DNA of 34,807 nt from Stentor coeruleus. Taxonomy: Eukaryota > Ciliophora > Heterotrichea > Heterotrichida > Stentoridae. The position numbers and the translations under genes are program-made. The notes below the pieces were generated by a model. That model made no database searches. It was not told the DNA's origin and saw nothing but the letters and a program-made list of their open reading frames with translations. How positions within the stretch are numbered: position 1 is the first letter of the stretch; every line of letters begins with the position of its first letter. Location of the stretch: assembly GCA_001970955.1 (NCBI GenBank), contig MPUH01000791.1:1-34807 (forward strand), given 5' to 3'. Below, piece after piece: positions 27,243 to 34,807 of the stretch.

Positions 27243-28244
27243 ATGATTATTATAGGCATAACTGGAACTCTTTGTTCTGGGAAAAAAACTGCGGCAGAAT
27301 ATTTACAGATGTGTTTTGGGTTTAAAATCCTTGATGTTGAAAGCGAGAAGTGGGATCAAATTGGTAACCATTCAAGTAAGATTTATTCAGAGGATGACTA
27401 TTTGAACGAAGAATCATATCGTGAAGCTAATGCCCGCATTATATTAAGATCAACTGAAGAGAACATCTCTGTCAACTATGTTATTTATCCAATAACACTT
27501 CCTGAAGAGTTAAATGTATTCAGAACAGCAAGCAATTTTATGTTAATTGGAATTGATGCCCCAACTTTAAAGCGCTTTGGTCACTACAATGTTAAGTATA
27601 TTAGAAGAAAAAGTCCTTTGGCGAATTTTTTGGAAATAGACGACAAAATAAATTTTGGTTTGAATGGTTATCCAGCTCATGTTTATGAATGCATGTATTC
27701 TTCAGATAAAATTGTAGTGAATTCTGGTGAAAAAGATAGATTTTTTGATGATCTTAGAGCTTTGGAAGTTCTAAATCCTGAACATTATAGACCTGGTTGG
27801 GATACTTATTTTATGAGAATTGCTGAAATGGCAGCTACAAGAACAAACTGCATGAAAAGAGGTGTTGGTGCTGTTGTTGTTAATAATTATAGGGTTATAT
27901 CTGCAGGTTATAATGGTACTCCTGCAGGTATATTAAATTGTATTGATGGAGGATGTCCTAGATGCAGCTCACAGGCCGAACAAGGGACTATGCTAGAAGA
28001 TTGTATGTGCATGCATGGTGAATTAAATGCAATTTTATTTGCGGGATATGAAAATTGTGCTGGGACAACTCTTTATACTACCCTATTTCCTTGTTTACTC
28101 TGTGCAAAGTCGATTGTCCAAGCTGGGATTGTAAGGGTGGTTTATGAAGAAGAGTATAATCATTCTGAGCTTAGCTTCTCATTGCTGGAGCAAGCTGGGA
28201 TTAAAATAGATCGGCATTCTTCGATAGTTCCTTCACAATTTTAG
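27243..28244 (+). CDS. Deoxycytidylate (dCMP) deaminase with N-terminal P-loop domain
   Basis: 333 residues. It converts dCMP to dUMP, feeding thymidylate synthesis. The C-terminal domain (about 190-325) has the zinc deaminase motifs: His258 and catalytic Glu260 in MHGELNAI, and Cys284 and Cys287 in PCLLC. The dCMP-deaminase wording RPGWDTYFMRIAEMAATRTNCMKRGVGAVVV, AGYNGTPAGI and a Cys-rich insert before the active site are also present. The N-terminal 170 residues look like a nucleotide-kinase fold with GTLCSGKKT at residues 8-16, the architecture of fungal Dcd1. The P-loop has Lys where Ser/Thr follows GK, so kinase activity is doubtful. The start at 27243 gives a complete first strand. Stop is TAG, 47 bp from the convergent gene. 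Confidence 0.92.
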   Translation: MIIIGITGTLCSGKKTAAEYLQMCFGFKILDVESEKWDQIGNHSSKIYSEDDYLNEESYREANARIILRSTEENISVNYVIYPITLPEELNVFRTASNFMLIGIDAPTLKRFGHYNVKYIRRKSPLANFLEIDDKINFGLNGYPAHVYECMYSSDKIVVNSGEKDRFFDDLRALEVLNPEHYRPGWDTYFMRIAEMAATRTNCMKRGVGAVVVNNYRVISAGYNGTPAGILNCIDGGCPRCSSQAEQGTMLEDCMCMHGELNAILFAGYENCAGTTLYTTLFPCLLCAKSIVQAGIVRVVYEEEYNHSELSFSLLEQAGIKIDRHSSIVPSQF

Positions 28245-28291
28245 TTATCTTACTTAATTTGGCGTATTAAATGATTTTAGAAGTTATGTAG

Positions 28292-29038
28292 TTAAGTGCT
28301 TGGTAATGGCCAAAAAAGTTTTACAATTGCTTCTGGAGATGTTAGACCTTCAATTCTTGCTTGAGCTGCCTGTTGGATAATTTTATCAAGAAAAGGTGGT
28401 TTGCAGCTTTGATCAAAAACTTTCCATATAAGAGTCTTTAAATCTTCAGGCAAATCCAACAACTTAGAAACATTTTCAGTACATTTGATAATTCTTTTAT
28501 TGTTTTTGTCAACAATATCAATGCATGTAAGCATATCATCCATCTCATATTTACTTCTTATAGCATATTTTGTAACATTTTTATACTGTTCTTCTATTCT
28601 ACTAATAAGTTCTTCTCCAAAATGATTTTTAAGATCATCTATCTTTTTATTAATATCTTCAACAGTCATTATATAATCTTCATAATTTTTAATAAGTTTT
28701 TTTATTTTGAAAGAGTAACCTTTATATTGGCATTTAAGATAAGGTGGCTCATCCTTTTCAAAAATTATACCATTCGATGTTCCTTTTCCATTAGTAGCAA
28801 TAACAACAATAAATATTCTCATGATCTCATAAAACTCTGGACATCTTTCCCATAGTTTTTCACAACCTAAGCTACGAATAAAATCTGTAAATCTTAAGTC
28901 TACTTCTGTTCTACTGAATTCAATTTTTTTTACTTCTTCTTCTAATTCATTGTAAAGTTTGTCTATTTTTTTAATTCCTGTTAATTTTAAAGCTTGACCT
29001 GGAGCTGCAGATGGTATTTTACTTGATGAGAATCCCAT
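28292..29038 (-). CDS. Protein of unknown function with N-myristoylation motif
   Basis: 248 residues. The N-terminus MGFSSSK fits the myristoylation consensus (Gly2, Ser at position 6, basic residue next), so membrane attachment is likely. Residues about 20-45 and 105-150 look like amphipathic helices with coiled-coil character (IDKLYNELEEEVKKIEF; VEDINKKIDDLKNHFGEELISRIEEQY). The middle and C-terminal parts are mixed alpha/beta with no catalytic motif I recognise. It ends with AIVKLFWPLPST. Similar small myristoylated, helical proteins are common in ciliates, but no family is named here. The gene is convergent with dCMP deaminase. Stop is TAA. Confidence 0.75.
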   Translation of the reverse strand: MGFSSSKIPSAAPGQALKLTGIKKIDKLYNELEEEVKKIEFSRTEVDLRFTDFIRSLGCEKLWERCPEFYEIMRIFIVVIATNGKGTSNGIIFEKDEPPYLKCQYKGYSFKIKKLIKNYEDYIMTVEDINKKIDDLKNHFGEELISRIEEQYKNVTKYAIRSKYEMDDMLTCIDIVDKNNKRIIKCTENVSKLLDLPEDLKTLIWKVFDQSCKPPFLDKIIQQAAQARIEGLTSPEAIVKLFWPLPST

Positions 29039-29364
29039 GATTTTATAGAATAAATAAGCATTTCATAGTGATTTTCTAGTTGAAAATGGTTTTTAGATAT
29101 AATAATCAATTTACCTATTCTTAGATAATAGTAAAAAAAGGAAAATGACATCAATGCTTAGTATAACTTTTTTTTTGTTAATATTATAGAAAAATCCAAT
29201 AAATATAATAATTTGATAATCTTCAATCTACGAAATCTTAAATTTGTACATTAAATTNATAATAATTTGATTATCTTCAATCTACGAAATCTTAAACTTG
29301 CACATTAAATCTATTATCCATCACAAATTCTCAATCTAAATTTCTAATCTAGTATAACTACTAA
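29039..29364. other. Intergenic region with single-N gap and duplicated 53-bp overlap
   Basis: 29205-29257 is repeated at about 29259-29311 with three mismatches, separated by a single N at 29258. This is the same signature as at 18244, so it is most likely an unmerged contig overlap and not a biological repeat. No gene is seen in the remaining DNA. Confidence 0.75.
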
Positions 29365-30951
29365 TTAATTTTCTGTCTTAATTCTTTTTGCATAAAAACT
29401 TAGCAACATCCTCATTTTCTTAGTCACAAAACAAACTTTGAACCTAAAATTGCAATCAGCAAAAACCATATATTTTATATTTGTTGAAAATTTTACCTCT
29501 AAAGCATCTTCAAATCCTTCATATTTTTCTAAACATTTTTTTGTTTCAAGATCCCAAAACTTTACTATCCCATTCCCAGAACCTATAAATACATATTTAA
29601 AATCAGGAGTAGCTCCAAGTAATTTTAAAGGCTCAAGTTGATATAAACATACATTCATTCTTTTTTTTGTTTCAACATCCCATATAATAAAGTTACAATC
29701 ATCTGAACCTGAAATCATGAATGATCCATCAGAAGACATCTCAACTGTTTTAACTCTATTTTTATGTTCACAAAAAGAATAATCAATCGTAAATTGGGAT
29801 ACTGATATTATTTGAACCTTACCTGATCCTACACCTGCTATAATATTTTGTTGATCTGCTGAAAATGCTACACTACAAACATTTGAACTTAGGCTAACTG
29901 AATGTTTTAATGCTCTTTCTTGAAAATTATATAAATTAACTAAATAATCAAATCCTCCTGAAACTATCATACTGTTATCTTTAGATAATACTATTGATCT
30001 TACCCATCCATTATGTCCACTTAATTCAAAATCTTTAGTCAAAGTTTGTAAATTCCATATTTTAATAATAGAGTCTTTAGATCCTAAAACAATTCTTTGA
30101 TCATCTTGAGTTACAGCTAATGCTAAAACTCCTGATCCATTATCTATTTTCCCTATTTCATTATCTGAATACAAATCCCATATTCTAACATAATTTTCAT
30201 CAGAACCCGAAATAATTCTGTTATCTTTAGTAAACACTGCAGCATTAACTTCATTTGTATGGCCAATTTTTGTAAACATCAAACATTTTTCTTCCAAATC
30301 CCAGATTTTTACTGTTCGGTCTGCTGATGATGATACAAAAAGTCGCCCAGTAAAATTTAAAGAGACATTCCAGATTTTTTCAGTATGGCCATGAAAAATA
30401 TGTTCTTGGGATTCATTTTTGAGACTCCATAAACGTATTGTTTTGTCATGGGAACAAGTTATAAAGTGATCGTTATCTGGGAGAATTGCAAGTGATGTTA
30501 TATACCCGGTATGTCCTGTTATAGTAAGACCATATCTGTTTTCAAGCTCGACTTTAAGTTCTTGAGGAGATTTAGTTTCAAGATTGTTAGGGTAATATTT
30601 AGATATGTGCTCTTCAATAATAAAGTTTTGATAAAAATATTCTTCAAGTTTTCTTGTGTTGATACACATATTTGATGTTGGTGATAAACGAGAATTGATT
30701 AGAATTTCTTTACTTTTTTCTGAAATGTCCTGCTTTTTCAGCCCACAATAAAATTTCTTAAATTTTTCAAGATTGCAAATAGCTCTTTCTGACCACTTTT
30801 CTAGTGAAATTTTTAAAGTAGCAGTTTGTTTCTTGATTTTGTTTTGAATTTTTTCTATCAGCTGTATTCTCTGTTTAAGTTCCTTATAGAAATCCTCATT
30901 GTTTTCACAAGAGTGATTAGAGTGAAATAAAGTTTTAATAGATCTTATCAT
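29365..30951 (-). CDS. WD40-repeat protein, tandem paralogue 1
   Basis: 528 residues. The N-terminal 130 or so are helical, with coiled-coil character (FYKELKQRIQLIEKIQNKI onward). From about residue 150 there are eight to nine WD40 blades. The best are GHTGYITSLAILPDNDHFIT...IRLWSL, GHTEKIWNVSLNF...VKIWDL and SDDCNFIIWDV; blades 4 and 6 are degenerate and lack the GH and WD signatures. The fold is a beta-propeller acting as a protein-interaction platform. No catalytic domain is fused. It is about as similar to the other two paralogues as they are to each other, and all three share the motif order and the blade-1 text SHDKTIRLWSLK or a close variant. The upstream region to the next gene is 225 bp. 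Stop is TAA. Confidence 0.88.
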   Translation of the reverse strand: MIRSIKTLFHSNHSCENNEDFYKELKQRIQLIEKIQNKIKKQTATLKISLEKWSERAICNLEKFKKFYCGLKKQDISEKSKEILINSRLSPTSNMCINTRKLEEYFYQNFIIEEHISKYYPNNLETKSPQELKVELENRYGLTITGHTGYITSLAILPDNDHFITCSHDKTIRLWSLKNESQEHIFHGHTEKIWNVSLNFTGRLFVSSSADRTVKIWDLEEKCLMFTKIGHTNEVNAAVFTKDNRIISGSDENYVRIWDLYSDNEIGKIDNGSGVLALAVTQDDQRIVLGSKDSIIKIWNLQTLTKDFELSGHNGWVRSIVLSKDNSMIVSGGFDYLVNLYNFQERALKHSVSLSSNVCSVAFSADQQNIIAGVGSGKVQIISVSQFTIDYSFCEHKNRVKTVEMSSDGSFMISGSDDCNFIIWDVETKKRMNVCLYQLEPLKLLGATPDFKYVFIGSGNGIVKFWDLETKKCLEKYEGFEDALEVKFSTNIKYMVFADCNFRFKVCFVTKKMRMLLSFYAKRIKTEN

Positions 30952-31176
30952 ATATATTTATTTCAAATATCTTATAATATTTTAAGATAAATGCTAGGAA
31001 TGATGATATTACCACATTTAGAGGTACTTCTATAATTTCTGCTTCAAATTTCACCTTCAAATATTATTCCTATCTTTACAACATACTAAAAAATTTAATT
31101 TCATTATTTTTATTCTCCCCTCCTCTCTTTATTACATTTAGTCCTCATGTTTTTCAATAATCTATTTTTTATTATC

Positions 31177-32772
31177 CTAAATAACTAAAATCCTGTCTTT
31201 TAATCCTTTTTCATATGGAGCTAACAACCTTTTAGCTTTCTCAGTTGCAAAGCAGATCTTAAACCTAAACTCCCTATCAGCAAAAACCATATACTTTCTA
31301 TTACTTGAAAATTTTACCTCTATAGCTCCTTTAAACCCTTTATATTTTTCTATGCATTTTTTTTTCTCAAGGTCCAAAAGATTTACTAACCCATTCTCAG
31401 AACCAATAAAAACATATTTAAGATCAGAAGTAGCTCCAAGGAAATTTAACGGTTCATTTTCATACATAATAACATTTTTTTTTGTTCTTGTTTTAGTATC
31501 CCAAATTATAAAACTATTATCATCTGAGCCAGTGATTATGAAAGTCCCATCAGAAGACATCTCAGCTGTTTTTATTCTATTTGTATGTTCATTTAATGAA
31601 AATTCTATATTAGATCTTTCTAATGAAATTACATCAAGTGTACCTGAAGAAATACCAGCTAGGATGTAATTTTGATCAGATGAAAATGATACGCTACAAA
31701 CATTTGAACTAGCAGAAATTGAGTTTTTCATAACTCTTTCACTAAAACTATAAACATTAACCAAACTATCAAAACCCCCTGAAACAATTGTACTGTTATC
31801 TTTAGATAAAGCTACAGATCTTACCCAGTTTGTATGTCCCCCAAACTCAAATTCTTTTTTCATACTAGTTAAATTCAGTACTTTAATAGTTTGGTCTTTA
31901 CATCCTAAAACAACTCTTTGAGCATCTTCAGTAATAGTTAATGCTAAAACCCCTGAATCCGTATTTATTATCCCTATTTCATTATCAGAATATAAATTCC
32001 ATATCCTAACAGTATTATCATCAGAACCTGATACAATTCTATTATCTTTAGTTAATACCGCAGTGTTAACTTCATCTATATGCCCAGTTTTAGTAAAAAG
32101 TAAACATTTTTCTTCAATATTCCAAATTTTCACTGTATGATCTGCTGATGATGAAACAAGAAGTCTGCTACTAAAATTTAAAGAGACATTCCAAATAATA
32201 CCAGTGTGGCCATAAAATATATGATCTTGAGATTCATTTTTAAGACTCCATAAACGTATTGTTTTGTCGTGGGAACAAGTTATAAAATGATCGTTGTCTG
32301 GGAAAATTACAAGTGATGTTATACTTCCGGTATGTCCTGTTAATGGAAGATTATATTTGTTTTCAAGTTCTTTTTTTAGATCCTGAGGAGACATTAAATC
32401 AAGATTGTTAGGATTGGTTTTTGAAAGATCTTCTTCGATGATAAAATCTTGATAAAAAAATTCTTCGATTTTTTTTGTGTTGATACACAAGTTTGATGTA
32501 AGGCTTAATCTAGATCTTGTAAGATTAAATTTTTTCCTTTCTGAAGGAGGCTTTTTTTTTAGATCACTATAGTATTTTATATGTTGCTCAAGTTTTCCGA
32601 TCACCTTTTCTGACAATTTATTGATATGAACTTTAAGATTTTCAGCTTGCTTTTGGATAATATTTTTTGCTTTTTCTATTAGTTTTATTCTTTCGTCAAG
32701 CTCAGTGAAGTAATCTTTGTTGATATCATTATAGTTACAAGATTGAAATAAAGATCTTATTGAACTTTTCAT
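31177..32772 (-). CDS. WD40-repeat protein, tandem paralogue 2
   Basis: 531 residues, aligned end to end with the neighbours on both sides. The N-terminus MKSSIRSLFQSCNYNDINKD leads into a coiled-coil segment (ELDERIKLIEKAKNIIQKQAENL), then a conserved linker (LTSNLCINTKKIEEFFYQDFIIEED) and WD40 blades from about residue 150 (GHTGSITSLVIFPDNDHFIT, VKIWNIEEKCLLF, VRIWNLYSDNEIG, FIIWDTKTRTKKN). It is closest to paralogue 3 in the blade ending WDTKTRTKKN. It ends in a basic tail. A propeller scaffold is the likely role; partners are unknown. Stop is TAG. Confidence 0.88.
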   Translation of the reverse strand: MKSSIRSLFQSCNYNDINKDYFTELDERIKLIEKAKNIIQKQAENLKVHINKLSEKVIGKLEQHIKYYSDLKKKPPSERKKFNLTRSRLSLTSNLCINTKKIEEFFYQDFIIEEDLSKTNPNNLDLMSPQDLKKELENKYNLPLTGHTGSITSLVIFPDNDHFITCSHDKTIRLWSLKNESQDHIFYGHTGIIWNVSLNFSSRLLVSSSADHTVKIWNIEEKCLLFTKTGHIDEVNTAVLTKDNRIVSGSDDNTVRIWNLYSDNEIGIINTDSGVLALTITEDAQRVVLGCKDQTIKVLNLTSMKKEFEFGGHTNWVRSVALSKDNSTIVSGGFDSLVNVYSFSERVMKNSISASSNVCSVSFSSDQNYILAGISSGTLDVISLERSNIEFSLNEHTNRIKTAEMSSDGTFIITGSDDNSFIIWDTKTRTKKNVIMYENEPLNFLGATSDLKYVFIGSENGLVNLLDLEKKKCIEKYKGFKGAIEVKFSSNRKYMVFADREFRFKICFATEKAKRLLAPYEKGLKDRILVI

Positions 32773-33005
32773 ATAACTATTTATTATAATAAACTTTTTA
32801 AAATGCTTCTGATTAGAATAAAAGCTGTTAATAGTATAAAATTATACTATTATCCTACTGATTTTCCTTATCAATCATATTAAGAAAACCTTTAATTCTA
32901 TTAAAACCTAAAATTAATTTTTATCATCTTAATTTCATATCAACTGTCAATTTATTTCAACACAGCCATAATTTTCTCAGTATTCTAAAAAAAAATTATC
33001 TAAAA

Positions 33006-34586
33006 TTAACTAATAATCCCTTTTGCATATGAAGCAAACAACATTTTAACCTTCTCAGTTGTAAAACACACCTTAAACCTAAACTCGTTATCAGAAAAAA
33101 TCATATACTTTCTATTGTTTGAAAACTTTATCTGTAAAGCTCCTTGAAAACCCGCATAATTTTCTATACACACTTTATTTTTTAGGTCATAAAGTTTTAC
33201 TAACCCATTCCCTGAGCCTATAAATACATATTTATAATCAGGAGTAGCTCCAAGGAAATTTAAAGGTTCGTGTTGATGCATTAAAATATTTTTCTTTGTT
33301 CTTGTTTTAGTATCCCAAATTATAAAACTATTATCAATTGAACCAGTGATTATAAAGGATCCATCAGAAGACATTTCAGCTCCTCTTACTTCTTTTGTAT
33401 GTCCACTTAATGAATATTCAATTTTATAGTTTACTAGTGAAATTACATCAAGAGTACCTGAACCATTACCTGCAAGAATATATTTTTGGTCAGATGATAA
33501 AGATACACAATAAACTTTTGAACTAAGAGAAATTGAGTTTTTTAATACACTTTCGCTCACACTGTAAATATTAACCAAATTATCAGATCCTCCTGTAACA
33601 ATCATACTGCTATCATTAAACAAACATACTGAACTTACCCTCATCGAAGGTCCCTTAATCTCAAGTTCTTTATTAAATTTTTTTAAATTTAGCATTGTAA
33701 TAATACTATTCGAGCATCCTACAACAACTTTTTCCTCATCATTAGTTAGAGCTAATGATGAAATATCTGCTTCGAATTCAAATTGCCCTATTTCTTTATC
33801 TGAATATAAATTCCATATCCTCACAGTACAATCACCAGAACCTGATATAATTTTATTATCTTTAGTTAATAGTGCTACTGTAACAAAATTCATATGGCCA
33901 ATTTTAGTAAAAAGTAAACGTTTTTCTTCTATACTCCAAATTTTTACTGTACTGTCTCCTGATGATGAAACAAGAAGTTGATTATTAAAATTTAAAGAGA
34001 CATTCCATATAACACTAGTATGTCCTAAAAATACATGTATTTGAGATTTACTTTTTAAACTCCATAAACGTATAGTTTTGTCTTGAGAACAAGTAATAAA
34101 GCGGTCATTGTCTGAAAAAATTACAAGTGATGTTATGTATCCAGTGTGTCCTGTTGACTGAAAACCATATTTGTTTTCTAGCTCTAATTTTAGTTCTTGA
34201 GGAGACATGTGATTAAGATAGTCATTGTTGTTTTTTAAAATATTTTTTTCGGAAATAAAATCTTGATCAAAATATCCTTTGATTCCACTTGTGTTAATAC
34301 ATAAGTTAGATGCAGCAACTAATCTAAATTTCAGAAGATTTATTTTTTTGCTTTCTGATACAGGTGTTTTTTTTAGATCATTATAATATTTTATGTATTG
34401 TTCAAGCCTTCTGATAGCTTCTTTTGATAATTTTTCTATGAGGATTTTAATACTTTTAGCTTGTTTATAAATATTTTCCTTAATTGCTTCTATAAGTTTT
34501 ATTCTCTTATCAAGTTCAAAGTAATAATCGTCATTGATTTCACAAGAGTTGCAAGTTTGGAATAAAGATCCTATTGAATTTATCAT
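33006..34586 (-). CDS. WD40-repeat protein, tandem paralogue 3
   Basis: 526 residues with the same architecture: N-terminus MINSIGSLFQTCNSCEINDD, coiled coil (ELDKRIKLIEAIKENIYKQ), linker, then WD40 blades (GHTGYITSLVIFSDNDRFIT...IRLWSLK, VKIWSIEEKRLLF, VRIWNLYSDKEIG, GHTKEVRGAEMSSDGSFIIT...FIIWDTKTRTKKN). The middle blades are the most diverged among the three genes, which suggests the binding surface there has been free to change. It is the first of the tandem set in transcription order. Stop is TAA. Confidence 0.88.
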   Translation of the reverse strand: MINSIGSLFQTCNSCEINDDYYFELDKRIKLIEAIKENIYKQAKSIKILIEKLSKEAIRRLEQYIKYYNDLKKTPVSESKKINLLKFRLVAASNLCINTSGIKGYFDQDFISEKNILKNNNDYLNHMSPQELKLELENKYGFQSTGHTGYITSLVIFSDNDRFITCSQDKTIRLWSLKSKSQIHVFLGHTSVIWNVSLNFNNQLLVSSSGDSTVKIWSIEEKRLLFTKIGHMNFVTVALLTKDNKIISGSGDCTVRIWNLYSDKEIGQFEFEADISSLALTNDEEKVVVGCSNSIITMLNLKKFNKELEIKGPSMRVSSVCLFNDSSMIVTGGSDNLVNIYSVSESVLKNSISLSSKVYCVSLSSDQKYILAGNGSGTLDVISLVNYKIEYSLSGHTKEVRGAEMSSDGSFIITGSIDNSFIIWDTKTRTKKNILMHQHEPLNFLGATPDYKYVFIGSGNGLVKLYDLKNKVCIENYAGFQGALQIKFSNNRKYMIFSDNEFRFKVCFTTEKVKMLFASYAKGIIS

Positions 34587-34807
34587 TCAGATATTTAATT
34601 GTAAATACACATTTTTAATTCGTATACTCAATTAGTATCAAATATCGAAATTATATAAACTATAAAAATTGTTATAAGAATATAAAATCATTAGGTAAAA
34701 AATATTTTTAATTTTTCCTAAGAAAATAGATTTTCGGAGAAATTCCAGAAGGGCTGCAATGCAAGTGCTGAATATGAAGTATAATATATAAATGAATAGT
34801 GTTTAGT

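Noticed and set aside
1..34807. A reassigned genetic code as in Tetrahymena, Paramecium or Blepharisma
   Set aside because: TAA, TAG and TGA each end conserved proteins at the expected place, and Trp and Gln in conserved motifs use TGG and CAA/CAG.
1..34807. tRNA genes, rRNA, CRISPR arrays, telomeric repeats
   Set aside because: No cloverleaf with a GGTTCRA-type arm, no regularly spaced repeats and no telomere-like repeat were seen on either strand or at the ends; a dedicated covariance search was not possible.

Overview
This looks like macronuclear DNA from a heterotrich ciliate, most likely Stentor. The DNA is strongly AT-rich and gene-dense, with intergenic gaps often of 50-600 bp. The standard genetic code is used: TAA, TAG and TGA all act as stops, and no conserved domain needs a recoded stop. 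Two genes are made whole by removing an exactly 15-nt GT...AG intron, at 8162-8176 in a kelch gene and at 12949-12963 in EMG1. Introns of 15-16 nt are a heterotrich hallmark. The protein families (ferlin, cullin, ATG4, EMG1, importin alpha, tandem WD40 proteins) are eukaryotic. No rRNA, tRNA, CRISPR array or intact transposon was recognised.

Layout. Positions 1-6250 hold two tandem minus-strand copies of an ABCC-type ABC transporter gene. The left copy runs off the window edge. The right copy is interrupted by a 60-bp insertion carrying stops and lacks the Q-loop region of its second ATPase domain. Each copy has a related, decayed element of about 480 bp upstream. Positions 6750-11025 hold plus-strand genes for a tryparedoxin-like protein and a large kelch / cysteine-rich / multi-TM surface protein, the latter with one 15-nt intron and one single-base frameshift. 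Positions 11084-18965 form a minus-strand block: ATG4 protease, EMG1 rRNA methyltransferase, a ferlin, and a TPR-plus-IQ protein. The last is split in this assembly by a single N flanked by a 94-bp duplicated overlap. Positions 19496-28244 form a plus-strand block: a coiled-coil protein, a tandem rhodanese with a CaaX-like end, a CAP-domain protein with a His/Ser/Lys-rich tail, a CUL3-like cullin, an importin-alpha-like ARM protein and dCMP deaminase. Positions 28292-34586 are minus strand: a putatively N-myristoylated unknown protein, then three tandem WD40 paralogues of about 530 aa.

The genes are mostly unrelated single-transcript housekeeping and cell-surface genes. There is no operon-like pathway. 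Local grouping comes from tandem duplication (ABCC, WD40). Beyond genes, the main patterns are a strong strand-specific base skew in several flanks (sense strand nearly without G upstream, nearly without C downstream), two scaffolding duplications marked by single Ns, and the small insertion with 12-bp direct repeats in the ABCC gene.
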